Positions 12,072-25,000 of a stretch of DNA of 64,000 nt are shown here, piece by piece (position 1 is the first letter of the stretch; each line of letters begins with the position of its first letter). Origin of the DNA: Metallyticus violacea. Taxonomy: Eukaryota; Arthropoda; Insecta; Mantodea; Metallyticidae. The notes below the pieces were generated by a model. It ran no database searches. It was not told the DNA's origin and was given only the letters and a program-made list of their open reading frames with translations. A program made the translations under genes and the position numbers. The stretch is from assembly GCA_030762175.1 (NCBI GenBank), contig CM060841.1, positions 11,506,501 through 11,570,500 on the forward strand, in the 5' to 3' direction.

Positions 12072-15000
12072 GTATGTTATTTTTTCTATTTCTTTTTCTT
12101 CTTTCTCCGTTGGTACTAGAAAATCGAACGGTAGCGATTGTAATATTTGATTTTTGTCCATTTCAGTCTCACGGTTTCTGAATAGAATAGATATTCATAA
12201 GTATAACATGTGTTAAATGTTCTGTGTGCGAATTTCAAATATATGTATCACTTTTATTCTTATTGTAATCATGAAATAGTTCTAAACCTATATTTTGCTC
12301 TTCTCCATGGGCATTATTGACAATCGGCATTCTTCTGTTGCAAGATTGCTTGAAAAACTTAAGTACATATATAAAATTTTTACAATTTTTAACTCAAGTT
12401 TAGAGGAATTATATTTAAGTTCTTATTTTATTCGTGAAATAGTCTTAATAAATATCACTCGAACTTTCCAGATAAGTTCGCATTACTTGTGATAATTTAG
12501 ATTGGAGGACGCACATAGTGACACGTCCTCGAACTAGACGAAATACAAATATTTAGCATTGACTGTAGCAAGTAACTTGATGACTAGCTTGCCGCACGCG
12601 TACGATGTTAAAGTTAATTAAGAAAAATATTACATATAAGTTGTTGGACTTTTATTTTTTGGTAACTCATAGTATAAAAGCATTATGGGCTTTATGACGT
12701 TTAGGTTTTATGCTTTCGAGTGACCTCAAAGATATGTCTTTCAAAACTAAAAGTATTTTATGCCTTTTGTTTTGATGGTACAATAAAATCACTGGTGAGG
12801 GTGAATATCACTTCGAAAAACGGGTACCATCACTGTATTCAATGAAAACGGAGATACATTCCATTCTTTGAATGTACTTCTATAATGCTGAAAAAGAAAG
12901 ATTGTAAGCACGGTGTAGTTTGCTATGTGATGTGGTGGGGGAAGAAATGCCAAAATGGAGGATTGAAAGAAAAGAAGAAGAAAAAGAAAGAATTTTACAG
13001 AACTATTGTTCCCAGCTTCGAGTCCGTAATTTTTCTTTCCCTGTCTATGCAGTAAAACACATTCCTTTTGGAAAATAAGTAGCCATAGCTACAAAAATGA
13101 ATTAAAACCGGGAAAATCACGCTATGTTTTATTTAAGACTTCTGCACCCTTTCTACTTTGCATTTGCAATAATAATCACGGTTGTTTAAAAATGAAACTT
13201 TAAAATTTGAAACTAAATGTAACATTAAACTTAGATCTTAGGTAAAAAGAAAGATTACGCAATTTTTCAAGCTTTCAGTTGTATGAAAAATGTAATTGAA
13301 ATATGTAACACACAGAGATGTTGAAGAAAGTAAGAAAGAAAGACAGAAAGAAGGAAGGAAGGACGGAAAAAAGGAAATAAAGAAAGAAAATGATTATTTT
13401 AGAAATGTTTAAAAACTGTATACTAGTTTCCATTTAAAATAATTGGATATACAAATTAAAATACTTATATTCTTTAATATAATATATCACACAAATATTA
13501 CTGAATAGCAATCCAATGTAATAGAAGTATTTTAAAACGTATGGATGCCTCATTGATGAGTAGTTGATTATATCACACTGGCGTTGGCATTCCTCAGAGA
13601 ATCTGTGTACAATGATATTAAAGTAATTATCAGAGCCAAGATATTGGCAAAATGCCTTATCTATCTGGATATATTGAAGAGTCAGATAGAAATGAACATG
13701 TCTCCGTAAGTGGGATCGGTAGGGCCAGTTTTTACTTTGCCTATTTTGGCTTCTGTTGCCTATTTTAAGGTTTAAAACTTTTTTGTCTATTTTGGATTAT
13801 TATGAATTTTTTTCTGCGACTGTTTCTGCATTTCAAAAAGCACATAAAGAATTTCAATATATCAAATGAAAAAATGATGAAAATTAAATGTTATGTTCAT
13901 TTCACAAAAATATTTATTGAGAATCTTGTTATACATTTATTTCTTTTCAATCATCCAAAAACTTACTTTCTTTAAATAGCAGAATCATCATTATTGATAG
14001 GAAGCACGGTTACATCGAGCATACGAGTACCAGGAAATGGGGAGAATAAGGGAAGTACTGTAGTTTTGAATAGCCCTAGTGAATGACATTATGTCGATCT
14101 GCGGGAGACAGTTCCAGGTAATTTGTGCAGGGGGTAACTTTCCAGTACATAAATGTAACAAACAATTGCAAGTGAGAAAGTTGAGAACTGTACAGGTGTG
14201 CAATAAACCGTCTCTACAATGTGTTCAGTAAGGATATAAGAGAGATACTAACTATAAACGCATTAACTGAAAATGAACTTGACCAGAAACCACTGCGCAT
14301 CTTTTGCTCATTCATCAGGAGTATTTAAAACTACGTTACTTTGTCTTGATCAACATTTCCATGAAGACTTGAAACGTGATTGTTTGTTGTGACTGGTATG
14401 AGTCCTTCCGAAATGACTTGTTTTAAATATACCCCAATCACTTACGTGGAGTAGAACGTTGTTTTTTCCATAATGAGAAAATGTTCTCTTTGACAAGCGG
14501 CTTAATGTGACAGTTGATTCCTGGAAAAAGACATCTTTTTGTAGCTTGTAATGAAGAAAAGTAAGCTTAAGTGCTTTAATTATGTGATAAAGAAATGTTA
14601 GAGTATCTTAAATGCATATTTTCAGTAATAATAAGGGATATCCCTCTCTGCTTTCACTTGTAATAAAAGCATATTTTAATTATATTACTGTCTATTTCCA
14701 GTATTTTAGGTGTCTTTTTGCCTGCCTATTATAGTCAAAATGAAAGCTTGAACGTCCGAGCTCTGGTAATTACATATTCTAAGAATGTTAGATCAAGCAT
14801 TTCAGCAATATGGTTGGCTTTAGCAATATTTATTAACATAAAACAAAGGAAGCTCAAGGCATATTCTGCAAATTATTAATGCTATTTTTCTCCCGAAAAA
14901 AAAGTATATTATTTATCTTAACCTGGCTGAAACATGCTCTTTTTCGAATTTTTAGATTTGTTGCCTTTTATTGTTGAATTTTGTTTAATATTTCTGTACT

Positions 15001-16860
15001 TTACTGTTATGATATTCATCCCCCTACATCTCGAACGACCGGAGGGTTGTTTGCGATCTATGGTTGCAAGTTTAGAAGTACACAGTAGCGCCGCACTTAA
15101 ACCTAAAGACGCCAATCTTAATTGCAGGAGTGAAAGCTATATCTACTATACCTTATCTACCAAAAGCTCATATGTGTTGTCAACAAACACATTCTCCTGC
15201 AAATGATGGTGTAGAACGGCGGGGGAAAGGAAGAGAAAAGGCGTTATACTGCGCATGGATAGGGGTAAAGGGAGTAAGGCATGTACATTAAAGCAGACAT
15301 CTCTGTATTAGTCCCACAATGGGGACAATATATTATCATCAGTATAGCAGTTTGATACACAATTTAAATTATTAGTGCTTGGAAATCCTCTTACATCTAT
15401 TTATTATTTATTTGTAATAACCTAAATAAAACTGAGTGGATATTTTGCGAACTATTTACAAAAGATAAGCTATAGTAAACAATCACATGCATTTGTTCCA
15501 CTCCACATCGCAGCTTTCGTTAGGCAGAGAATAGTGTGCAAGAAATTAAACCTTTGTGGTAAGGGTACATTACTTCCCTTATTTTCGATGCGAAATGATC
15601 TTATTCGGAGATTATTAAGCAATGTAAGAAGACATCTCAGTTGTGCTTAACATAAAAGATAAGGCGAGAATGGAACTTATTCCATAGAGCCAGAAACAGG
15701 CAAATCCACGACCAGTCACCAGCCATATTCTCGAGATAATTCGGAAGGTTAAGGCCCTTGTCTGTGGCTCGAACTCAGCAGCACAGATACTCATTTCATT
15801 GAAATTGGGGGTCTCAGTTACAACTGTGAACTCCACTGTCAACCGGAATTTGAACCTTAAAAAGCGGTCTGACTGCAGCAGGGTAAAATTTCAGTCATTT
15901 ATTTAAGGGTACGGGACTGTGTTCCATCCCTTACGTTATAAAATTACTTGAGCATTTCCAGTGCATTTTGTGCATTTGGGTCATTGAAAAGGTTCCTTGA
16001 AAACAGTAGATCGTGAACAGTAGACGGTCTCTGGAAAGTCTGCCAGAGTCTGCACTTCGCACCAGCTTGCTGCTATGAAGAGCGATAGCTGGCGCTCTAG
16101 ACTACCACATAGAACATACCGGAGACAAGGTTCTTCATAAGTTAAAGCTGTTTGAATTGTTACCATAGATCACAAACATCCCTTCGTAATTCAGAGTCAA
16201 ACCACATACCACAATTTTTTTATATTCCAAATGAACAAGTCTCGTTAGAATTAATCAATGCTTAATGGATTTAACACGGTGCCCTTTCTAACTCAAATAC
16301 ACGCAATTAAATACAAGTCCCCTTTTCGAGCTCAAATCTTCGCTTATTTGCCAATACATTGTGCATTACAGCAGTCTACTTAAACACAGCTGTACTATAA
16401 TGTTTAGTAAGTAGCAGTTTATTTACCCCTCTTTTTATGCAGTTAAAATCATTCTTTGTCAACCAGTTCGAACATTAGGCTTCCATTTCAGTTGATTGAG
16501 ATTTATCTCTTTTCATCCTGAACTGACAAGCAGTTTGTCCTTGGTTTACAGTTCTATTTATGAATCTTTCTTTTTTGATATCGCATGTGTCAACGCCAAT
16601 CATGTGGGTCGCTAGCTAGGGTTAATCAGATTGCTCTCTTTGTATATAGAAAAACTGTAGCTTTGATGACGATGAACTGACTTTATATTTATGATAATAT
16701 TAATAGATAACATAAAATACTGGGTATATATAATTTCGTGGCAAATATTTACGGTAGAATATGAGGGGGATGCTTCCCCATATACACCGTCCAATCGCTG
16801 TTTAATTTCATTTGTAGTAAGCCCTTTTGTGAAGAACTTAATAATAGCTCAACACTCCAT
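12072..16860. other. Unassigned intergenic DNA
   Basis: No supportable gene. A purine-rich GAAA/GGAA tract lies at 13320-13390. Patches at 15,000-15,110, 15,660-15,880 and 16,000-16,140 are somewhat GC-richer and may be decayed repeats; I could not assign them. Confidence 0.4.
13320..13390 (+). repeat. Purine-rich GAAA/GGAA tract
   Basis: About 70 bases of almost pure purine on the plus strand, built from imperfect GAAA, GAAG and GGAA units. Confidence 0.8.
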
Positions 16861-16962
16861 TTTGAACATGTCACAATCTTCTACACGCAGCCTTCTTTAT
16901 GCAACTATATCTGAACAATTGAACACAGCGGAGCGGAAATTACAGCTACAATTATTTAAGGT

Positions 16963-17136
16963 ATGATATCAGATAAGGCTTTTGTGAAGTTCACAAGTCT
17001 TATCGGCGAGGCCGGAAACTTATGGACCTACCCTCGTACAGTGAAGTTACTTGGGTTAATGGGCCTCCTGACCGCCACCACTTACTGGCGAAATGTAACC
17101 GCGGCAAGCGGAAAAGGGCAGACAGATTCCTGCTGT
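16963..17136 (+). other. GC-richer open block, possible exon
   Basis: A plus-strand frame (MISDKAFVKFTSLIGEAGNL, later TVKLLGLMGLLTATTYWRNV) is close to 50 percent GC in an AT-rich neighbourhood and has protein-like codon use. A possible donor (TGCT then GTAAAG) ends it near 17,134. Immediately before, another frame holds 31 codons (16868-16960, MSQSSTRSLLYATISEQLNT onward) ending at AAG then GTATGA, but the two cannot be spliced across the gap of a few bases. On the minus strand the same block has an acceptor-like TTTACAG and a donor-like CCA/GTAAGT. It could be an exon, a frameshifted relic or a transposon piece. Confidence 0.3.
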
Positions 17137-17179
17137 AAAGTTAGTATTTTTATTTTAGTATTAATATTTTTACTGAAAG

Positions 17180-19480
17180 AATAAAATGTATTTAAAATTT
17201 ATAATAGTAAGCATTAACTTGTGTTTAAAATGATGCCCCTTAGATGCAATACATTGCTGTTATATGCGTACAAAATTCTTGCATTTCATCTAATTTTTCT
17301 TCCGCGTTTCAGAATGCGTTTCCTGTCATTGAGAGATCCTGCCATTTTTATTATTTTTGTTAAGTTGAACAAGAATAAGAATGCCAGAATATTTTCTTGC
17401 GAATCGTCTTATTCTGCAAGTATTCATTTCTAAATATGTATCGCATATAAAAATCGTTCTTCAAAAGTATGCAAAGTAGTAGTATAACTAACGAAAAACA
17501 ATTAGCACAGGATTTTTAAACAATGAAAGCACAGAGTAACACACGAACGCATAACCATTTGCAGACAAAGCCTCCCTAAAACTAACTACAAGCTGCTACC
17601 TGCATTGTAGGTCTTGATGCTTGTCTATTCTCAGTATGCAGTCGCGCTCTTCCGACCCATAACTCAAATAATCTCGCTGTACTAGTTTGCAAGATGTAAG
17701 AAATGTTTATTTACCTGCTATCTCGAGGAGTTTGAAGTGAAACGCTTTGTGGAACAAATCAGAATACAAAGCTATGAGCGTTAGTTCTTCGTGATACGAT
17801 TCAAGCTCATTAAGTAGGCATTTCGTTCTCACAACGAAATATAATTATTAAAACTGTCAATTAAAAATAAACATGATATTAAAGTAAATGACTATGCATT
17901 GTAATGGTTTTGAAATAATTGAATGGCACTGTTCACTTTAAGCAGAAAATACTCTGGTCATTTCAGAAGCTAAGATTTTAATTTAGATAGTGTTAACTAG
18001 TTCTAAGGAATCCCTGCAATCTGTATGTACCTACAACGGCCGTTTCTGCTTGCATTCCTGTTCCTAAGAAACCCAACAAGGTTAGAAGCACAAAAATACA
18101 GATAATAGCCCATTATACAACAATGTAGCGGCAAGTAAAAGGAAATCCCGCTGCCTTGGGAAGTTGCTGGAAATGGCTACTTCTGGGGGAAATACGCTCA
18201 GGGGCCTAACCTGGGGGTTGCATTGCCTCTTACAAAAAAAGGGAGAGGGAGTCCACACATTGCTTTGAATGGCGAAACAAGCGGTAGCTGTGGGGAAATT
18301 TTACTGGTGTTTATGTACACGGAAGCAAGAAGCATTTCAGGAAATTTAAATGTAATATAATGTTATGACGCATGCTATGAAGTTAATGGAACAAGTAGTG
18401 TCTACCGTAGCTAAGAAAAAAGTGGTGTTTTTTTTTAGAGGAAACTTGTGAGCTCACGAGGGACGGAAAAGAGTACTGTCACATACAAAAGCGACAAACT
18501 ATTTGCTTTTATTTTGAAACATAAAATATAATCAATTTGCATGAAGCCTACAAACAAAAAGAATGAAGCTCATAATTTCATTTCAATTTCTGTAGAATTT
18601 TTGGTCTTTCCCCAAAGAACAATGTGTACTGTGTTCCTAAGACCAGTCGGTCACTGACACGGCTTATTTAATAATTTTAGTGCTTATATGTCCTGGAATA
18701 GCAGCCATGCCAAGCATACTTTGGAAGTTCGCTTTCCATTTCCAGCACTCTCTTATGTCAGCTTTTGTCATTTTCAGTTCTTGGGTACTTGTGCATTGCA
18801 TAAGAATATACGCTCGCTCACATTAATTTGCATTAAGCTTGAAAAGTCCTGAAAAATGAGCGGGAGGTTATGAACGTTTTAGTCCTGTACATTTGGAAAA
18901 CGAAGCTGCTTAATACGTTTATTTAGACACGTTAATTATTTATAAAGTTACCTTTTGGAGTGAAATATATAATCTAATGATTTACTTGATTAAATGCAAG
19001 CATTGCTAATTGGTGCAGCACAGAAGAAAAGATTGCGTTCATTCAAGTACACTATGCAGGAAATTCTTCGAGAGAGAGGGAGAGATTTGTTTGCTGAATT
19101 AATTCCTGCTAGGCAAAATCGGAAATTATTTCTATAAGATTAACAAACTATTTGAAATATTGCATATGTGTATACCAGCTTCATGTTTTATTTCTGTGTA
19201 CCCGCCTGGGTTACTGTGCGGCTGTTCTAACTCCTACTGATTTAAGTTAATTTCATTTCTGCACCTTGTATTTTGTAAAATGCTTCGGGCAAAGTACAGC
19301 TTTACCTAAATTTTCTTAGTTGCTCATGCCAAAAACATTTGGTGTGATATGAGGGCAACAAATCAAGGCTTTCTGGTTTAATAAACATGACCACAAATTA
19401 CCTAAACATGACCCACTATGCAAAATTCTGGTTTCTATGCACAAGTTTTCAATGGCAATGTTCTTATACTTGCAAATCCA
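17180..19480. other. Unassigned intergenic DNA
   Basis: No gene or clear repeat seen. Confidence 0.4.
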
Positions 19481-19715
19481 CTACGTTAGTCGATCCTGCT
19501 GCAGTCATAAATTGCCTCGTAGACCCAGGATCGCGGGTTCAATCGATGAATTTTTTCGGGCTTACAAATTCTAAGTATGGGTTCCATGTCGTAGATTTAC
19601 GGCATAACACCAAGCCTGAAAGAAGAGGCCTCTGAGCAAAATTTATTGACTGTTTCACGCCCTGAATTGAAAGGGACGCGAATGACCTGAGATGTTAAAG
19701 AGCGTCCGTAAGTAA
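19481..19715 (+). mobile_element. SINE-A copy, decayed
   Basis: It carries the SINE-A order: a damaged tRNA-like head with a B-box remnant (GCGGGTTCAATCG), the CTAAGTATGG block, then AAGCCTGAAAGAAGAGG, CCTCTGAGCAAAATTT and a GATGTTAAAGAGCGTCCGTAA end. The segment carrying CTTCCTTCGGAAGG and the bases after it is deleted. No clear target duplication. Confidence 0.8.
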
Positions 19716-21731
19716 TTACAATAGCGTAAAGTTATTACTTATAATTAGGTTGTCATAGCAATGATCTTATGAAAAATAATAAATGGAATTGTAAATAATA
19801 AGGTGTTATGTTAGATGGATGTGTAATCTGCAAAACAGGAGTTTTGGCGGAGGTACATGCATCTACAAAATGGTTTAAATAAACGCGTTATATTACTCTG
19901 AGATGTTTCCTAATGAAATATACGCAGATAAAAACAGCATACAGCAATTGCTCTACTGAAGAAACAAAGGAAGAAGACAAAAATTAAGTTATGAGGCTTA
20001 TAATTAGATTCTGAGCAGAAATCTGTGGCAAACGCAGCAAGCTTTCACCTGTTGCAACAGGTACGAATACGGTTCAGCAGAAAGTGGTCGAGATTCTTTC
20101 TTTTTAACAAAACTGTACAAAGAGATGTCTTGAAATTGTCAAGCATTTTAATTCACTAATCATGAGTGTGAAAATTCTTCTTTGAGTATGATGGGGCAAC
20201 AGTTTATGTGAACTAAAGGGAAACATTCAAATCTTCAGTGTCAACGTATATGAATATGATAGATGTGTAAATATACATATGTGTATTTGTTCTTTTTAAA
20301 ATGTTCTATAGCGGAAAATCGATTTTAACTGAAGCGCTCTGTATATCTTACACGTTTTTCAAGATTTATATGCAAAGCAAACCAAAAATGTGTGCATTTC
20401 TTGAAACTCACTGTAGGTCCCCGCCACGTTATTTCCAGCCATGTCTGAATACTGATGCAAGGTAATCCGCTTCACAGTACTTCATTTTTGTGTGGCGGAA
20501 TTGCAAATGCTAAGGTGAAGTGTTTTTACGTTAACCTGTTTTGCTAGTTTTTTTTTTTCCATTGTGTTTTATGAATGAAAAGTTTCACTAAACAGATGCA
20601 CATGCACGAAAATGATCAACATTATCCACAATTACTAAAACAGTTGAAAATTTGGAGCAAAATACGCATTGTGGACTAATGAACAATGTTGCTACAAAGA
20701 ATTTATTTTGAGAGATGTTGGACATTACGTGGGGTGCATATGCAGAACTAAGTGCTGCATTTGTTGCGGCGTAACTTAAATTATAATTAAACTCAACAAA
20801 CCCTTAACCACTTTCGAATAGATGTCCTAGAGGCTTCTCGCGGCAATATAAACTCGGGATGCACAACTTTACTACTGCTACTGCTGAACTTAAATGACAA
20901 GTTTCTAGAATCGTAATAACTAGAATTAACCTTCATATGTGAGTGGCTGAACATACACAGCAGAAAGAATGGTTTGATAAATATATCGTAGTAACACAAC
21001 TATTTTAATAAATGCAGTCACTCTTCTGGTTTTCGTGGCAACAGACTCGGTGATGGTCCACCGATTTAAGTCCGAAAACTACAGGATGAATTCTATCTGT
21101 ATTGAAAGTATTGTACGCTTCTTGTGTTTTGAAATCACAAGTTGGCTCAAAGTAATACTTCGAAATTGTCTACCCACATTTTTTAATTTATAGTTTTTCT
21201 TCCAATCGTCGCAAAGAAAAATGTTTAGAATGTAAGCTTTATGTATTTAATGCAATTAAAACAAAAGAAAATTAAGCAATTGCTTAAAAATTCACACGAA
21301 ACTTCACGTTGCTGTCATTCGGCAGCTGACTGCTAACGAAACGCATGATCATTGGCGCTGGAGAATATTGTTACATACTTCAAATGCAATATTGAAACAA
21401 CTGCAATTTATCCCATGTGTTGCCATTGATATATTGTATCACCATAATGATCTAATAGACTATTAAAATGTTTAATTTAATTATGTAATAAAAAGCAATT
21501 AGTCTGTATAAAATTCATTGCAAACATTCCGAAGAACCCACATGACAAGAGGTGACGTTTCAAGTAGTGCATTGCAGTGGAAATTACGTAATGGGGTAAT
21601 GGAGGGAAAAGTATGGAAAGATTTTATTAATGATTTGATCAATTGTGTTCTCAAGGGTAATGTTTTTCTTCTTTTCCTCTCCGCCGACTTACAACTGCAA
21701 CGACTAGCTCTTGTTTTCTTAGCTGGACTTT
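19716..21731. other. Unassigned intergenic DNA
   Basis: No gene or family repeat seen. Confidence 0.4.
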
Positions 21732-21743
21732 TTATGATCCGGA

Positions 21744-22053
21744 TTGATTTTTTTTTTTTTTTTATTGATTTATTTACGGACGCTCTTAAACAGCTCAGGT
21801 CATCAGCGTCCCATTCAACTCAGGACGTGAAACGGCCGACAAATTTTGCTCAGATGCCTCTCTTTCAGGCTTGAGGTTCTTTTTCGTGCCGTAAATGTAC
21901 GACACGGGACCCACGGCTTTACTTCCCTTCCGAAGGAAGCCATACTTAGGATTTTTACGCCCGAAAAAATCCATCGGTCCTGGCCGGGTTCGAACCCGCG
22001 ATCTTGGGTGTAGGAGGCAAGTATGGTAACCACTACACCACCAGGACCGACAA
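21744..22053 (-). mobile_element. SINE-A copy, full length with target duplication
   Basis: Best-preserved member of the family. On the minus strand it starts with a tRNA-like head whose ends pair as a perfect 7-bp acceptor stem (GGTCCTG with CAGGACC). The head has an A-box-like TGGTGTAGTGG and a B box GGTTCGAACCC, the pol III promoter parts of tRNA-derived SINEs. A body with CTAAGTATGG, CTTCCTTCGGAAGG, CCTCTTTC-type blocks and the common 3' end follows, then an A-rich tail. Flanking copies of TTATGATCCGGA (21732-21743 and 22054-22065) are the target duplication. Good preservation implies fairly recent insertion. Confidence 0.95.
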
Positions 22054-22065
22054 TTATGATCCGGA

Positions 22066-25000
22066 GACCATAGGAAAGGAGTCGAGGAGATTAACAAGAT
22101 TTATCATATTAAGAGACGAAACACAATTTATTGTTCAGAGTCTGTTCCACTTTAAGAGGCACCGTTACTCCTTGGAGAATTACAGCTGCTAGGTGTGTCA
22201 CTTTTGCATTAAATATGAACTTCCTAATCATTTCACCAGCACTATTTAATGCACTACGATTCTTGCTACCTAAAAGTTCACTATGGTACTGGTAGCGACA
22301 ATACTAATACGGCAACAATTGAGTGCTTGAACTGACATACAATTGATGATATGAATACTCTCCCTGAACGGAATACTCTTCAACTGAAGCTGGGCCGCAA
22401 AATTACAAGCTTAAATAAACCTTAAAGTCGGTCGTTCTTTCCGACGCTATCATGTCTACGAGATTCTCAGCATGTCACACACATTCCCCGTAGCTGACAC
22501 ATGTTTTATTATGCTTACCCTTACCTAATATGATGGAAGCAAAACTTTCTGGCAAAATACAAAAGAAACATCTACCCTGCTTTAGAATTTCTCCAGGAAA
22601 TATCGATTCGCGTTTGATTGGGCATTCTATACAAATATGGTTTACGATGGGCAATAGATTTCTTGCTCCTGTTTCCAGGTATAGAACAGAAATAGGGAAT
22701 GTTTCAACCCTGGTAAGAAAATAAAATCATATACAACACTTCAATACATCTACAGAAAATAAACTGCACTAAATCATAAATAAAATAGAAATATTACATA
22801 AAATTAATGAATATGTTGGTTATAATTTATATAGGGATCAATTAATAAATTCCACATGAACATACGCATGATTCACAGGCAAGAGCCTCCTATCGCCTCC
22901 TCTCACTTCCCCAAATCAAAGTACGAGACTTAACACACTTGATTTGTACCGCGACTGCAAATGAATAGCCAACTGCAAAAAGTAAGTATCTCACTCTTTG
23001 GACTTCTGTAGTCATTTTGGAAAAGAAATTTACTCGGTCATGATGAAAAGAACATATTTTGCACCCTCTCATTTGAAAAATTCAGGGACTTGCAAAACTG
23101 GATGCCATTTTGTGACTCTCAAGCAAGGAAATGCTACATTAAACTGCCTTTTTGTCAGACAAAACAGCAAACAAGCATCTGAGAAGAAGCAGAAGAAGAA
23201 GACGAGGGGGAGAAAACCAGAATATTCGTTCAAACAATGAAAACTAAATGCATAACAGTAAAGTTACCGTTTCTCCATTACGAATATTTCACGTTCAGTG
23301 TTTTTTTTCTTCTTCTTCTGGGAGGTTATAGTTTGTACTAATAGTAAGGTTAATTGATACATTGAGACTAATTAAAACAAAATGGTTTTGCTAATTATTA
23401 CACAACGTATTATCCCAACTACTAGCGAAAATAGTTTCACATTATCCAGTGAACCTTCCAGCACAAAGCATCACAAACTTTCAATTGGAATGAAATGCAT
23501 CATTTTTGCAATTGACTCCTCAAATCAGTCCAATAAATCTTCAAATCAAATCTCCGTTAATACATCAGGCGCGAATTATGAGTATAAGTTCCCTATAGAT
23601 ATTAATCTCGCCACCCCCCCCCTTCCCCGCATAAACTGCTTTAAGCAATAGTTAGGGAAATTAAACGCTGAAAACTGGATAAACACTAAATCAAAACATG
23701 TATTTATACGTATCGTTGAGTCTATTGGCCTCTTTATGCCTTTTTTGTTTTAACTCGCGCATGTGTATGTGTGTGTGGAGGGGGGGGGAGTCATGATGTA
23801 AAACTTTAAATGTTAATTGCATGTCGTTAAAAGAGAGATTTCTCTGATGTAACTGTCTACGGTCGCCCATCCAGAAACGGGGCAGAGTCAAGGAGGCAAT
23901 AAAGCGCTATACAAAGGAACGGGACAAGGGCTAATCCACTTAAAAAACCTTCGGTTGGTGAGGGTTAATAAAGTCCAGGCTTTCGAATACATTACGGGGA
24001 ATGAACTCGCCAGCCGTTAGTACAGTTAATTTTAAACCAATGTAAATAAATGTTTTGAACTTTCAAATAGTAATGGTTGTCATACGTTGGCAGGTGAATT
24101 TGAACCAGCCAATAGTAGAAGTATATTTTGAATTTTTAAAGCAACTAACGCAGAAAGCTTTACAATCGACGCGAGCACTACAATAAGTCCTACTTCGGAC
24201 GCAGTTCTCAGTTCGTCTCCTTGGAGGTCGCAGCAGTTAAATTTATGTAGGGCGTAGTTAAATTTGCCGTGCGCAGAACACCAGAGGACGCGAAAGATCT
24301 TACGAATAATAAATCACCATGCATATTCGCCTCTACTCGTCGCGTGATTATTAACACAGCTGATATTCTCTCCCAGTACTGATGAACACGAATCACAAAA
24401 TAGCGGAACGAAACCCTGAGATATTGTTGTCACGAAGTGTGGGCAACAACACCAAAGCGATCGATAGTCAATTGATGATATGCCGTTACAAAATATGGCG
24501 ATCAACAACTAAATCGCTACATAATTTGCGACCAACCTAAACTACTTCAAAATTGGCGTTCAATGTTGGGCTGCCATACCACATCGTCTCACGTTCTACG
24601 CCCACACTTACCTACACTAAACCCTTTTTACTCATAATCATCTTACAGGGTTTATAGAAAAATAAAAACTGACCTCTTAACTGTAGTCGGCATATAAAAT
24701 GCATAATAGTAATTTAAAACAGCACAGATAAATGTTCTTTCTAGCCCTGCGATTCCGAATGCCATGTAAATATGTTTACGACAGAACCGTTGTATTCCCG
24801 TGTGGTTTTCCTGCGTAGGTGTTGGCCAAATGTGAATTACAAAACAATGATGACAAGCATCCTTCAGAGGTTATGCTTCTTTGCCCGTTCTGGTTCCATT
24901 CGCGACTCACTTATGACTCACTTCCTTTTTGTCTGGTTCTGTAACCAAAATAGATTGTTTAGCCCAAACAATACTGCAAAAGTGTTGGCTTTTATTAGCA

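Noticed and set aside
21518..21874. 118-residue plus-strand open frame
   Set aside because: Its end lies in the SINE-A tail and the rest resembles no family; no splice or start context supports it.
21980..22053. tRNA gene on the minus strand
   Set aside because: The tRNA-like sequence with A and B boxes is the head of a SINE-A copy with body, tail and target duplication; the anticodon arm does not fold well. The same applies to the heads at 42,193, 52,170, 28,985 and 58,357.
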